NCBI GenBank assembly: GCA_009760885.1
Contig: CM019701.1
Coordinates: 38,057,197-38,121,196 of the forward strand
Direction of reading: 5' to 3'
DNA: 64,000 nucleotides
Origin: Achatina immaculata
Lineage: Eukaryota; Mollusca; Gastropoda; Stylommatophora; Achatinidae
Part shown: positions 30,790 through 41,539 of the stretch, one piece after another
Numbering within the stretch: position 1 is the first letter of the stretch
Layout: each line of letters starts with the position of its first letter
Program-made: the position numbers and the translations under genes
Notes under the pieces: generated by a model
Seen by the model: the letters and a program-made list of their open reading frames with translations, nothing else
Told to the model about the DNA's origin: nothing
The model's database searches: none

Positions 30790-31850
30790 AGCAATATCAT
30801 CTTTAACCATAATCCTCATATCCTTGATAACAGTATCATCTCTCATACAGTAATTTTCACAGCCTTGTTAACAACGTAATATTATACTCGGTAATCTTCA
30901 CGTGCCTTGCTAACAAGTATCGCCGCTCACGCAATAATCTTAACGGATCTTGATAACAATGTCATCCACTGTAAAGTATTCTTCACCGACCTTGTTAACA
31001 GTATTATCTTTCATACAGTAATCTTCACATGTCTTGTTAACAGTATCATTTTTTCACATAGTAATCTTCACGTGCATTCTTAAAAGTACCATATTTTACA
31101 CCCTAATCTTCATAGATCTTGATAGCAGTGTCATCAGTTATCTTCTCGTGCCTTGTTAACAGTATCATCACTCGCACAGTGAGTTTCAGAGACCATGTTA
31201 ACAGTATCATCCCTCGCACAGTGATTTTCACATATCTTATTAACAGTAAAATCCCTCGCACAGTGATTTTTACAGACCTTGTTTAATCTCTTGCACAGTG
31301 ATTTTCATAGACCTTGTTAACAGTATCATCCCTCACACAGTAATCTTCACAGACCTTGTTAACAGTATCATCCCTCACACAGTAATCTTCACAGACCTTG
31401 TTAACAGTATCATCCCTCACACAGTAATCTTCGCAGACCTTGTTAACAGTATCATCCCTCACACAGTAATCTTCACAGACCTTGTTAACAGTATCATCCC
31501 TCACACAGTAATATTCACAGACCTTGTTAACAGTATCATCCCTCACACAGTAATCTTCACAGACCTTGTTAACAGTATCATCCCTCACACAGTAATCTTC
31601 ACAGACCTTGTTAACAGTATCATCCCTCACACAGTAATCTTCACAGACCTTGTTAACAGTATCATCCCTCACACAGTAATCTTCACAGACCTTGTTAACA
31701 GTATCATCCCTCACACAGTAATCTTCACAGACCTTGTTAACAGTATCATCCCTTACACAGTAATCTTCACAGACCTTGTTAACAGTATCATCCCTTGCAC
31801 AGTAATCTTCGCAGACCTTGTTAACAGTATCATCCCTCAGGCAGCAATCT
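30790..31850. repeat. 42-bp minisatellite, homogeneous core of 13 units
   Basis: From about 31290 to 31850 the units (CTTGTTAACAGTATCATCCC, then TCACACAGTAATCTTCACAGAC) are nearly identical. From 30790 to 31290 they are diverged and irregular. GTTAAC (an HpaI site) marks each unit. As 42 is a multiple of 3, both strands stay open for about 210 codons. I do not call either a gene. Confidence 0.95.
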
Positions 31851-32219
31851 TCAAAATCGAACATGTATGTAGCATAAACGCTTTGAAGTACACGCATGCT
31901 GCTCAGCCAACCATACACATATAACAACTACATCAGCATAAACACATACAAACATTTAGTAGCCGGAGCAGGTAAACAACACAGAATTTCGGTTCAAGAA
32001 AATAGATATCGCGTTAAGATAACTGGGAACAGAAGCTTATTAACAGCAACACCAAGAAAATAATTATCAAGATGAACGGTCTGGAGATTCTTGCCTGAGG
32101 GCGATCATGTGCACAAACACACTCAGTCAAAGATGATTGATGATGCTAGCACAAGTGCTGTATTTTACATCTCACGACAATATATGGTCAAATTTGTCGT
32201 CTTTAAGTCAGTCAACTAA

Positions 32220-33086
32220 ACTTTATTTCTCTCTCTCTCTCTTCTTGTCTCTCTATCTCTTGTCTCTCTATCTCTCTCTGTCTTTCCTTTCTCTCATTGC
32301 CTCTATCTCTCTCTTTCCCTCTATCTCTCTCCTTGTCTCTCCAACTCTTTCCTTGTCTCTCTGTCTCTCTCCTTGTTTCTCTGTCTCTCTCCTTGTCTCT
32401 CTGCCTCTCTCCTTGTCTTTCTATTTGTCTCCCCTTTCTCTCGTCTCTCTCTCCTTGTCTCCCCTTTCTCTAGTCTCTCTCTCCTTGTCTCTCTATTTTT
32501 CTCCTTGTCCCTCTATCTCTCTCCTTGTCTCCCCTTTCTCTCGTCTATCTCTCTCCTTGTCTCTCTTTTCTCTCATTTCTCTCTCTCATTGCCTCTTTAC
32601 CTCTCTCCTTGTCTCTCTTTTCTCTCATTGCCTTCTCCTTGTCTCTCCTTTCTCTCATTGCCTTCTCCATGTCTCTCTTTTCTCTCATTTCTCTTATTGT
32701 CTTTATCTCTCTCCTTGTCGCCATCTTTTCTCTTTGTCTATCTCTCCTTGTCTTTCTCTCTTTTTGTTTTTCTCTCTCCTTGTCTCTGTCTGACTCTTTC
32801 ACCTTATTTCTATCTCTCTCTCTCTCCTTGTCTCTGTCTGACTCTTTCACCTTATTTCTATCTCTCTCTCTCCTTGTCTCTGTCTGACTCTTTCACCTTA
32901 TTTCTATCTCTCTCTCTCTCCTTGTCTCTGTCTGACTCTTTCACCTTATTTCTATCTCTCTCTCTCCTTGTCTCTGTCTGACTCTTTCACCTTATTTCTA
33001 TCTCTCTCTCTCTCCTTGTCTCTGTCTGACTCTTTCACCTTATTTCTATCTCTCTCTCTTCTTGTCTCTCCCCTGTCTCTGTCTAA

Positions 33087-33117
<31 letters not shown>

Positions 33118-33120
33118 TCT
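32220..33120. repeat. (CT)-rich tract with ~47-bp higher-order units
   Basis: CT-rich throughout. From 32780 to 33060 a unit of CTCCTTGTCTCTGTCTGACT and CTTTCACCTTATTTCTATCT recurs six times at 45-49 bp. Confidence 0.92.
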
Positions 33121-33336
33121 CCTGCCTTGTATGGTTTATCAGTCTCATTCCTTTTCTATTTACAGTTTTTTGTCTGGTACTTTTTACCACGTTGTATTCT
33201 TCTCACCAGCCTGTGTGTATGAACGCGCGCCTGCATGTGCGTATGTATGTGTCGCGTATGTAGTAATATGCGTATATGTATGCATTATATATGAATATGT
33301 ATGTATGTATATGTTGTTGTTATTTCTCCCTGATGA

Positions 33337-33635
33337 TCTTTGCAGGCGATGTGGTGAAGATGATGAGACACAACATTTTGTCGAACGGGTAGACAACTGA
33401 TTTTTCAGTCCTTGGGTGGAGCTTAAAAAGCAGTGGGTTGGGGTGTGGTAGGTGGGATTGAGGTGTGTGTATGTGTGTGTGTGCAATGCTTCTTTATCAG
33501 ACTCCACCACCATGGGGATTACAGCGATCACTCCCCCGTTAGCCAGGCTAAGCCTGTTACTGGAGGTACTAACAGAGAGATGGTGGTACAGGGTCTTGAT
33601 CAGCTATAGTTTTCTAACCCTGACGCAAGCACGTG
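33337..33635 (-). mobile_element. Family B repeat, diverged copy
   Basis: Keeps TTTGCAGGCGATGTGGTG, ATTTTTCAGTCCTTGGG, CAGACTCCACCACCATGGGG and CGTTAGCCAGGCTAAGCC. Its tail side has no ACAAG repeats. Confidence 0.83.
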
Positions 33636-33712
33636 TGTATATTGTGAAGCGCTCAGTTTCGTTTTGTTTCGCCCGATCAAAATTAGACGGACCGCTTCAC
33701 TGGGATGGGGGT

Positions 33713-33740
33713 GGGGGGGGGGGGGGGGGGGGGGGGCGGG
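33713..33740 (+). other. Long G tract, G-quadruplex candidate
   Basis: About 24 consecutive G, continued by CGGGGC, just upstream of the TATATAAG motif. Homopolymer length may be a sequencing artefact. Confidence 0.6.
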
Positions 33741-33749
33741 GCAACAGGT

Positions 33750-33815
33750 GTTGGGTATATAAGGCGGTGTGTGTTGTCCAGAGGTCAGGTCGTGCTGTGT
33801 ATACTGGTAAGGCCG
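33750..33815 (+). promoter_or_regulatory. Candidate TATA core promoter
   Basis: TATATAAGGCGG starts at about 33755. Some 30 bp downstream GGTCAGGTCGTG offers an initiator-like site, followed by a donor-like CTG|GTAAGG near 33806. No protein-coding exon was found behind it, so the call rests on motif spacing only. Confidence 0.2.
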
Positions 33816-33819
33816 GATG

Positions 33820-34780
33820 TACATCACCAGAGAGGAAGACAACGATGGGAGAGAGAGAGAGAGAGAGCGAAAGGGAGAAAAAGAGTACACATGAAATCCC
33901 ACAAATTAGGCAATTTTTATACATTATTTATAAAAAAAAAAAAATCATAAAAAAAAATAAAAATAAAAAATAAAAAAAAATCCAAAGAGAAACAAAGAAA
34001 GAAAAAACGCAAAGGGTTAAGAAACCACACACCTAAACACATATTACCACATGATGACAGCAACAACGGTCACTCGAAAGAGTTTTCTAAGTTGCACAGT
34101 GCAAGGTACAGATCAATCACTGAGTCTGAAAAAAAAAAAAGGAAAAAAAAAAAAAAATTGTGTTGTCCTGTGCTGGAATGTTTTCGTAGAGACTGTTCGT
34201 GATGTGTTCTTGATATAAGTCTACTCTGTTCCATCCATAGTTTGTTCCAGTATCATCAGTTGTCTTATGTGCAGTTTCAACGTATGTGAAGTGCGACGTT
34301 TATGGTTTGTAATTGTAGTAAGTGTTTTAAATGTTGTCTGTTAAAGGTCTTCGTGAACAGTAACGTGAGCTGTTTTCATCATGACAAGGAGTGAAAGTGT
34401 AAAGAAATAAAAGTCGCGATGCATCATATATGTGGCAGAATTATCACGTTGTTGAGAGATTAGTGCTGAACTACGGATTCCTAATTGTAATACTGTTATT
34501 TATATGAACTCCGTGAAGCTCCGCGAGATTAAGCGACATGAGATGTGTCATGGGAGCCCATGATGTTCTGTATGGTTTGTGGTCAAGTGTTCGATGGCTT
34601 GAACTGTCCTGTCCTATGTAAAATCAGATTTGACGTTGTAATTTGTAGTCATTATAATGTTTTATTTCTCATCATTCATGCTGATAAATTTTGATATCTG
34701 TGCATGTGAGTCTAGAGATTGGGGGGGCTAATTTTGTGTACTTAGGCGCCTTGAGGACCACGGGTTCTCCATGTTTTGTT
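33820..34780. other. A-rich stretch and unannotated sequence
   Basis: (GA)n at 33849-33872, then A-rich DNA at 33935-34000 and 34128-34158. From there to 34780 no repeat unit or gene was recognised. Confidence 0.4.
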
Positions 34781-34785
34781 TATGT

Positions 34786-35025
34786 TTTATTCTAGACCAT
34801 GGCTATTAAGATAATGTAAGTGTTGATTATTGAACGTCTAGACCATGGCTATTAAGATAATGTAAGTGTTGATTATTGAATGTCTAGACCATGGCTATTA
34901 AGATAATGTAAGTGTTGATTCTTGAATGTCTAGACCATGGCTATTAAGATAATGTATGTGTTGATTCTTGAATGTCTAGACCATGGCTATTAAGATAATG
35001 TAAGTGTTGATTACTGAGTGTCTAG
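34786..35025. repeat. 46-bp minisatellite, 5 units
   Basis: TCTAGACCATGGCTATTAAG and ATAATGTAAGTGTTGATTAT recur at 46-bp spacing from 34791. Each unit carries XbaI and NcoI sites. Confidence 0.95.
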
Positions 35026-35029
35026 TTGG

Positions 35030-35640
35030 TACGGCTAATTAATATGATGAACTTTGATTTAATGTAGTAGGGAAAGAGTATGTGTTATAAATGTGCATTT
35101 TTCTGCATGTTTCATGTGAAGTATGTTCACCTTTGCTTTGGTGTTGTGTGATAAGTGAGATAAACTGAATCCAGATATAAAATGGCAGAATCGTATGTTC
35201 TCTGTTCAAGTAAATGCTGTGTTGGCATTAGTGTCTGTTTGATGAACATGCATTCAGTGTTGACTGCACAGCTTTAAGAGTGTGGATAGCCCAGGGTAGG
35301 AATTCAGTATATATTATAGATCTAGTGTGGAAGAACCTGGGAAACCCATAAAGGGAGGTCAGGTCCTGTTCGCACTGTTGTACTAAAGAACGGGGAGACT
35401 AATGTTACTACATGACGAGCTAAATTCTCCTTGTAGAGGTAAAAGTGAAGAATTAATGAATTAAATAGACACGGCACAGTAATTGTCAGTTATAAAGTAA
35501 AGAATTACAACGACATTGAGAAAATAAACATATGATACAACAATATTTTTGTACAATATGTTTATATGTACGTGTTTTGAATGTGTGTATTTTGTGTGTT
35601 CGTGTACCTTGAGCGACTGAGTGAATGAATAGCCATGTAC
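35030..35640. other. Nothing recognised
   Basis: AT-rich sequence with no known domain, RNA motif or repeat. Confidence 0.4.
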
Positions 35641-35649
35641 GTATTACAG

Positions 35650-35940
35650 TTATAACTTCACGCTAACAACTATTTCAGGTGAAAACTTTAAGCTATTTCA
35701 ATTTCACATTAAAAGCTATTCTAGTTTCACGCTAAAAACTACTCCAGTTTCACACTAACCACTACTTTAGTTTCACAGTAAAAACTACTCTAGTTTCATA
35801 CTAAAAGCTACCCTAGTTTCACACTAAACACTACTCTAGTTTCACATTAAAAGCTACTTTAGTTTCACACTAAAAGCTACTTTAGTTTCACGCTAAAACT
35901 TACTTTAGTTTCACACTAAAAGCTACTTTAGTTTCATAAA
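35650..35940. repeat. ~24-bp minisatellite
   Basis: About 12 units of TTTAGTTTCACACTAAAAGC with substitutions and small indels. Confidence 0.92.
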
Positions 35941-35944
35941 GAAA

Positions 35945-36480
35945 CCCATCTCTCACATGGAGCTTGTGGGGGGGGGGGGGGGTGGACCAGAGTCCAAATA
36001 AAAACTAATAAAAACAATGACCCCCCCCCCCAGCCCTTCCTTCAGAAGCAAAGACACTGTGGCAGGACACTGACTGTTTTCAACTACCGCGCCAAACCGT
36101 TTCTACCCAGAAAACACACACTGGAAACATCCTGCGCAGTTTCTCTCTTTGCCGCCGTTACTAATGTCCCATAGTGTCATATAAGTGCGAAAGAATAACT
36201 TCGGGCGGTATGAGAACTACAGTGTGAGGGCAAACTGAAGATGTGGGCAAAGATCATGTGACATTCCTGCAGTCAACGAAATGAGGAACTTGTGTAATGA
36301 ATATCGATGTTTCGATGACAGAAATGACACAGAAGTTTTTTGTTGTTTTTTTTTTCAGTTATAATGTGACGGGTACGTATGGATGTTTGCCTCTGTTTCT
36401 TATTTGCAGTTGACCTATTTTAAAAAAAAAGGGGGGGGGGGAATAAGTGGCCCTTAAAGGGAGTTTCTGTTGTAAAATTT
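35945..36480. other. No gene; G and C tracts
   Basis: G tracts at 35968-35982 and 36431-36441 and a C tract at 36020-36030. The rest is unique-looking. Confidence 0.4.
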
Positions 36481-36504
36481 GGAACACGTGGACTAGTGGA
36501 CTAG

Positions 36505-37050
36505 GCAAGATGAGTTATGATTGTGTTTACTCGGCATAACTAGGCAAGCTGAGCTATGGTTGTGTTTACTCGGCATAACTAGGCAAGCTGAGCTATGATT
36601 GTGTTTACTCGGCATAACTTGACAAGCTGAGCTATGATTGTGTTTACTCGGCATAACTTGATAGGCTGAGCTATGATTGTGTTTACTCGGCGTAACTTGG
36701 CAAACTGAGCTATGATTGTGTTTAGTCGGCATAACTAGGTAAGCTGAGCTATGATTGTGTTTACTCGGCATAACTAGGCAAACTGAGCTATGATTGTGTT
36801 TACTTGGCATAACTTGGCAAGCTGAGCTATGATTGTGTTTACTCGGCATAACTTGATAGGCTGAGCTATGATTGTGTTTACTCGGCGTAACTTGGCAAAC
36901 TGAGCTATGATTGTGTTTAGTCGGCATAACTAGGTAAGCTGAGCTATGATTGTGTTTACTCGGCATAACCAGGCAAGCTGAGCTATGATTGTGTTTACTC
37001 GGCATAACTAGGCAAGCTGAGCTATGATTGTGTTTACTCGGCATAACTTG
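36505..37050. repeat. 39-bp minisatellite with 195-bp higher-order period
   Basis: About 14 units of GAGCTATGATTGTGTTTACT, CGGCATAACTAGGCAAGCT. A block of five variants (AACTTGATAGG, GCGTAACTTGGCAAACT, TTTAGTCGGC and so on) recurs once, which gives a 195-bp higher-order repeat. The 183-codon minus-strand frame is a by-product of a unit divisible by 3. Confidence 0.94.
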
Positions 37051-37059
37051 GCGTTGACC

Positions 37060-37300
37060 AATATCCGTTTTTTGTTATGATAAAACGTCACAACAGATAC
37101 AACGTAAATATGTCGTTAAATAGCACGGGTGGCTGAGAAGTATGAGTAAACGGTGAACGACAAGTATGGTATAATAAACAGTTCACACATGACACGCAAA
37201 TCATTGTTTACCTAATTTTGTCCCAGCTATAGGTAAACTCTATTTTTAGTGTTCCTAAATTTTGAACTCCGTGGTTTACACATATTACCTGGACACTTAA
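37060..37300. other. Nothing recognised
   Basis: Short unique-looking spacer between the 39-bp array and an RTE fragment. Confidence 0.4.
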
Positions 37301-37672
37301 CAGCTGAGAAACACATAAATGCCTTTGAATGAAAATGCTACAGAAAAGGCCTTCAAATATCATGAACACAAAAAAGAACAAATACATCCATACTACAAGA
37401 ACTTAATATTGAAGAAGGTTGAGTAGTAAGGAAGATTAAACGCAGAAAACAGAAATATTTTAGAGACATTAAACGTCATGAAAATTCGGAGAAGACCGTC
37501 TTGGAAGGGTACATAATGGGAAAAAAAGAAAGGCGAAAATGGCTGTAAGACATTCTTGATGATCTGCGAATGGATGCATCAGCAGCAGGGTATCTTGCTT
37601 ACAACCGAGAGGCCTACAGGAGAGCTGTTAGAAAGGCAGAGTTCAGCAAGGGACATGCAAATGACTGACTGA
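37301..37672 (+). mobile_element. RTE family R1 3' fragment
   Basis: Reads AEKHINAFE, a stop, [18 protein letters not shown], a stop, KYFRDIKRHENSEKTVLEG, then MDASAAGYLAYNREAYR and KGHAND with a (TGAC)n tail. It is the R1 copy that extends furthest 5', but it has stops and a 12-bp deletion in the RGRP region. Confidence 0.88.
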
Positions 37673-37949
37673 CTCATATTAACTGTGATTAGTCTTGTTC
37701 GGTGCAGCTATTGCATGCTCTACCACAACATGTGACAGTAGCATAGAGGAAAGTAATTTCTTGTTGTCTGCTAGGAAGGCCCATCATTCATGCGCTCCGG
37801 ACACATCCATCGTTGCTCCTATCTCTTCATTGGTACATCCTTCAGCGGTACAGTAACTATTACATGCGTTCTCTGTTGGTTAACCATCCGTCTTGTTTTT
37901 CTTTAATTGTCTCATACGTTTCATTATTTCCACAAAGCAAAAAAGTGTT

Positions 37950-39040
37950 TATGTTGAGGCAGCAAAACTTTATTTTGAGGCAGCAAAACTTTATGTTGAG
38001 GCAGCAAAACTATATGTTGAGGCAGCAAAACTTTATGTTGAGGCAGCAAAACTTTATGTTGAGGCAGCAAACGTTTATGTTGAGGCAGCAAACGTTGATA
38101 CTGAGGCAGCAAAACTACATGTTGAGGCAGCAAAACTTTATGTTTAGGCAGCAAACGTTGATGTTGAGGCAGCAAAACTACATGTTGAGGCAGCAAAACT
38201 ACATGTTGAGGCAGCAAAACTTTATGTTGCGGCAACAAACGTTTATGTTGAGGCAGCAAAACTACATGTTGAGGCAGCAAAATTTTATGTTGAGGCAACA
38301 AACGTTTATGTTGAGGCAGCAAAACTACATGTTGAGGCAGCAAAACTACATGTTGAGGCAGCAAAACTTTATGTTGAGGCAACAAACGTTTATGTTGAGG
38401 CAGTAAAACTGCATGTTGACGCAGCAAACGTTTATGTTGAGGCAGCAAAACTACATGTTGATGCAACAAACGTTTATGTTGAGGCAGCAAAACTACATGT
38501 TGATGCAACAAACATTTATGCTGAGGCAGCAAAACTACATGTTGATGCAACAAACGTTTATATTGAGGCAGCAAACGTTTATGTTGAGGCAGCAAAACTA
38601 CATGTTGAGGCAGCAAAACTTTATGTTGAGGTAACAAACGTTTATGTTGAGGCAGCAAAACTTTATGTTGACACAGCGAACGTTTATGTTGAGGCAGCAA
38701 AACTACATGTTGATGCAACAAACGTTGATGTTGAGGCAGCAAAACTACATGTTGATGCAACAAACGTTTATGTTGAGGCAGCAAAACTACATGTTGATGC
38801 AGCAAACGTTTTTGTTGAGGCAGCAAAGATTCATTTTGAGGCAGCAAAATGTTCACGTTGAGGCAGCAAAACTGTATGTTGAGGCAGCAAAACTGTATGT
38901 TGAGGAAGCAAACATTGATGTTGAGGCAACAAAACTTCATGTTGAGGGAGCAAACGTTCATTCTGAGGCAACAAACGTTGATGTTGAGGCAGCAAAACTT
39001 CATGTTGAGGCAGGAAAACTTCATGTTAAGGCAGCAAGCG
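37950..39040. repeat. 21-bp minisatellite, about 51 units
   Basis: Units of GTTGAGGCAGCAAAACTTTAT with alternate CAAACGTTTAT and CTACAT ends. The unit length is 7 codons, so long frames exist on both strands, including 366 codons on the minus strand (LLPQHKR-type heptads). The units vary in bases with no sign of codon-level constraint, so I treat the array as non-coding. Confidence 0.94.
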
Positions 39041-39049
39041 ATGAACGAA

Positions 39050-39445
39050 GTTGATTGATTGAGTGAAATTCGCAGTTTTCATTGTTTGAAAATTACAGAC
39101 AATTTTGATCAAATTTAATTAATCACAAAACACTAAAACATGTCACACTCGACGAACTCCAACTGAGGATCAAGAAAACTTTATGCATCACGAACAAGAA
39201 TGTACAACCAGAAAAACATGAGACACTTCATGAAATAAAACCACATGACAAACTAACTGTCTCTATATGTGACTCTCATATTAATCGTACATCTACTTCA
39301 AACTTTCCCTTCTTCAGGCAGGAGGCCTGACTGTGCTGCATTGTGCAATCGCACTAATGTTCAGTAATTCTTTTTTCTTCTCAAAACAATGCTGTATCAA
39401 CAACTCGTGAGTTATCACTAATAATGCTCAACAATGCATATTATA
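39050..39445. other. Nothing recognised
   Basis: AT-rich unique-looking sequence. Confidence 0.4.
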
Positions 39446-39447
39446 CT

Positions 39448-39448
39448 C

Positions 39449-39486
<38 letters not shown>

Positions 39487-39580
39487 CCTTAAGTGCCCAG
39501 GGCACATGGGGCTTCCGCAAGGGTTTTCCACAAATACCTGTCCTTTGCGTTTTTTCTGCTCTTGCCCAGGTGATCTCTCT
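39448..39580 (-). mobile_element. RTE family G 3' end with (GA)n tail
   Basis: The (CT)n run at 39452-39483, then GAACCTTAAGTGCCCAGG and CTTCCGCAAGGGTTTTCC, is the same end as at 22203-22330. It is truncated after about 100 bp. Confidence 0.75.
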
Positions 39581-41535
39581 ATTATACTCGTGCTAACTCA
39601 TGAAAAATCATATTCAAATTGCGCATTTGCTCACAACTGCAGTGTATCACAAAAATAATGACTTTCAAATGAAATATCAAAACATATGACATTCGACAAA
39701 TATGAATGAAAAATTGTGACATCGCTATATGTATGACACCTGAACACTGACAAAAGTATAAGTGAACATAACTTCTGAGCATTCACGTGGATAACGTGAT
39801 GATTACGTACATGATCACTGATTCAAAAATGGACGAGGTCACTGAAAATGACAACTTGAACAAGCTCAACACAAATAAATGGTAAAATGACAAAGTTCAA
39901 TGCGCACGTAACACATAACACAACAAGTGGCAATGCCAGTGCAAATACAATCAATCAAATATATCAAGTATGGCAAATGAAATCAATAGTGATTGTTTTC
40001 ATGATACACATAATTTGAATACTTCTATTTAACACTAAACACATGTACACAGTTCACCGCGAACTACGACTTCATTACATAAAACACGAGCAACACTTCT
40101 TCCACAAAAAGTTACGTTTAAATCCACATAAAACAAACCTTAGACATACGATAACATACACAACTTGAGGAAGGCGCTGGAGGAGATCATCGCTGGAGAC
40201 GATACTACAAAATATACACTAATCCATAAGACACTAACGATAACACGCTCCCTCTCTATTTCCCTGGCCATACCTGAGACAAACATCAGACGAATGACTG
40301 GTCAACTGCACATTCTAACTGGACGTTGCACACAAGCTAGTCACGTGCCCCCAAAACACGAGCTGCCACTTTGGCCTTTCCAGTCGATCGCTCCGAAAAC
40401 GCCAAAAAGCCCGCAAATTTCACAGTGGTTTCCCTTTGCCTTCCGATCGGTTTGTTTTCTCCCTTAACCTTTGTCTAAAGGTCCCTATTTTGATCTGCTG
40501 CTGCTTATTCTGATATTCACAACTGTCTCTCAATAACTAGATGTCATTCCACCATTCTCCACCTGGTTGACGGACGTGGTGGAAGGACAAGCTCCTTCTC
40601 ATAGTAAATCAATGGACTGACCAAGTGCCATGGAAAAATTAATTGGAAACACCAGGGACCGCACCAGAAGGAGAATCATTATTGCCAACACTCTCCGACG
40701 TGACTCATAATAATAATACGTATATGGAAAATTTTATAGATAAATTTCCATCGAAACTCATAAACAAAAAGAGTACAACGAGTATTAATCAGCAGTACTC
40801 GAGCACTAAGCTGTTCTTTGGAAATCTTTAGACCTCAAAACCAAAATGTTTGTCTTTCGTCTAAAGCTGGCAAGGACTCTAAGTACTTCTTGTATCTTAA
40901 CAATGTGGCTAAACTGAGGGACAAAATCTAGGACAAAAGAGGAAGAGAGTGACAATATGCATGGACAATAAGTCAAGAAATCGGCAGGAGTCAAGTTAAC
41001 CAGATCTGAAAGCTAGGACTGAAAAACCATGGGATTAATATCAGTTCCAAGCAGCTTTCAGTGCGTAGGTGGTACCAGATGAAACAGGTGGCTGGTGTCA
41101 TGGAGAATCTCAGAGCATGCCACTCAATGACGCCTGTCATAGGTCGGAGACCTGTAATCTTTGTCTGACATCATAGCTGCACTAAATAAAATCGTTCTCC
41201 GGGGATGAACTAAAGACGTAAGCAGAGCTTCTAAAACAGGTCTGCCCCATTTGTAACGTTCCCATAAGACCTTCCTAGCAGGTGTTTCGTATTAAGCACT
41301 GCTGCGTTCCGAAGCTGATATATCGTACAAGATCCCCCCGGGCCAGAGAAAATAACATGCATTAGAGACATCTGCGGGGCGGGGCGGCTGTGCAGGGCTA
41401 TTAACAAGAAAACAACAGAAACTACATGCTGCAGCTCTAAAGCAGCCACGAGACAGGCTAGTTTTTCTTCCTTTCTCTCAACAATTTTCCTCTCAGTGCC
41501 AGACAGACGAGACAGCTAAAACATATTCAAAATGG
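39580..41535. other. Longest stretch with no repeat family recognised
   Basis: Nearly 2 kb without tandem repeats or transposon signatures. Open frames at 40165-40467 and 41231-41449 show no known domain, and I found no convincing exon with splice sites. Confidence 0.4.
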
Positions 41536-41539
41536 ACAC

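Noticed and set aside
31283..31927. 208- and 214-codon frames on both strands as a repeat protein gene
   Set aside because: The unit is 42 bp, so a stop-free unit keeps any frame open; no start context, splice sites or constraint was seen.
32137..33400. Several 100-218-codon Ser/Leu frames
   Set aside because: CT-rich repeat; overlapping frames all stay open because the simple sequence lacks stops.
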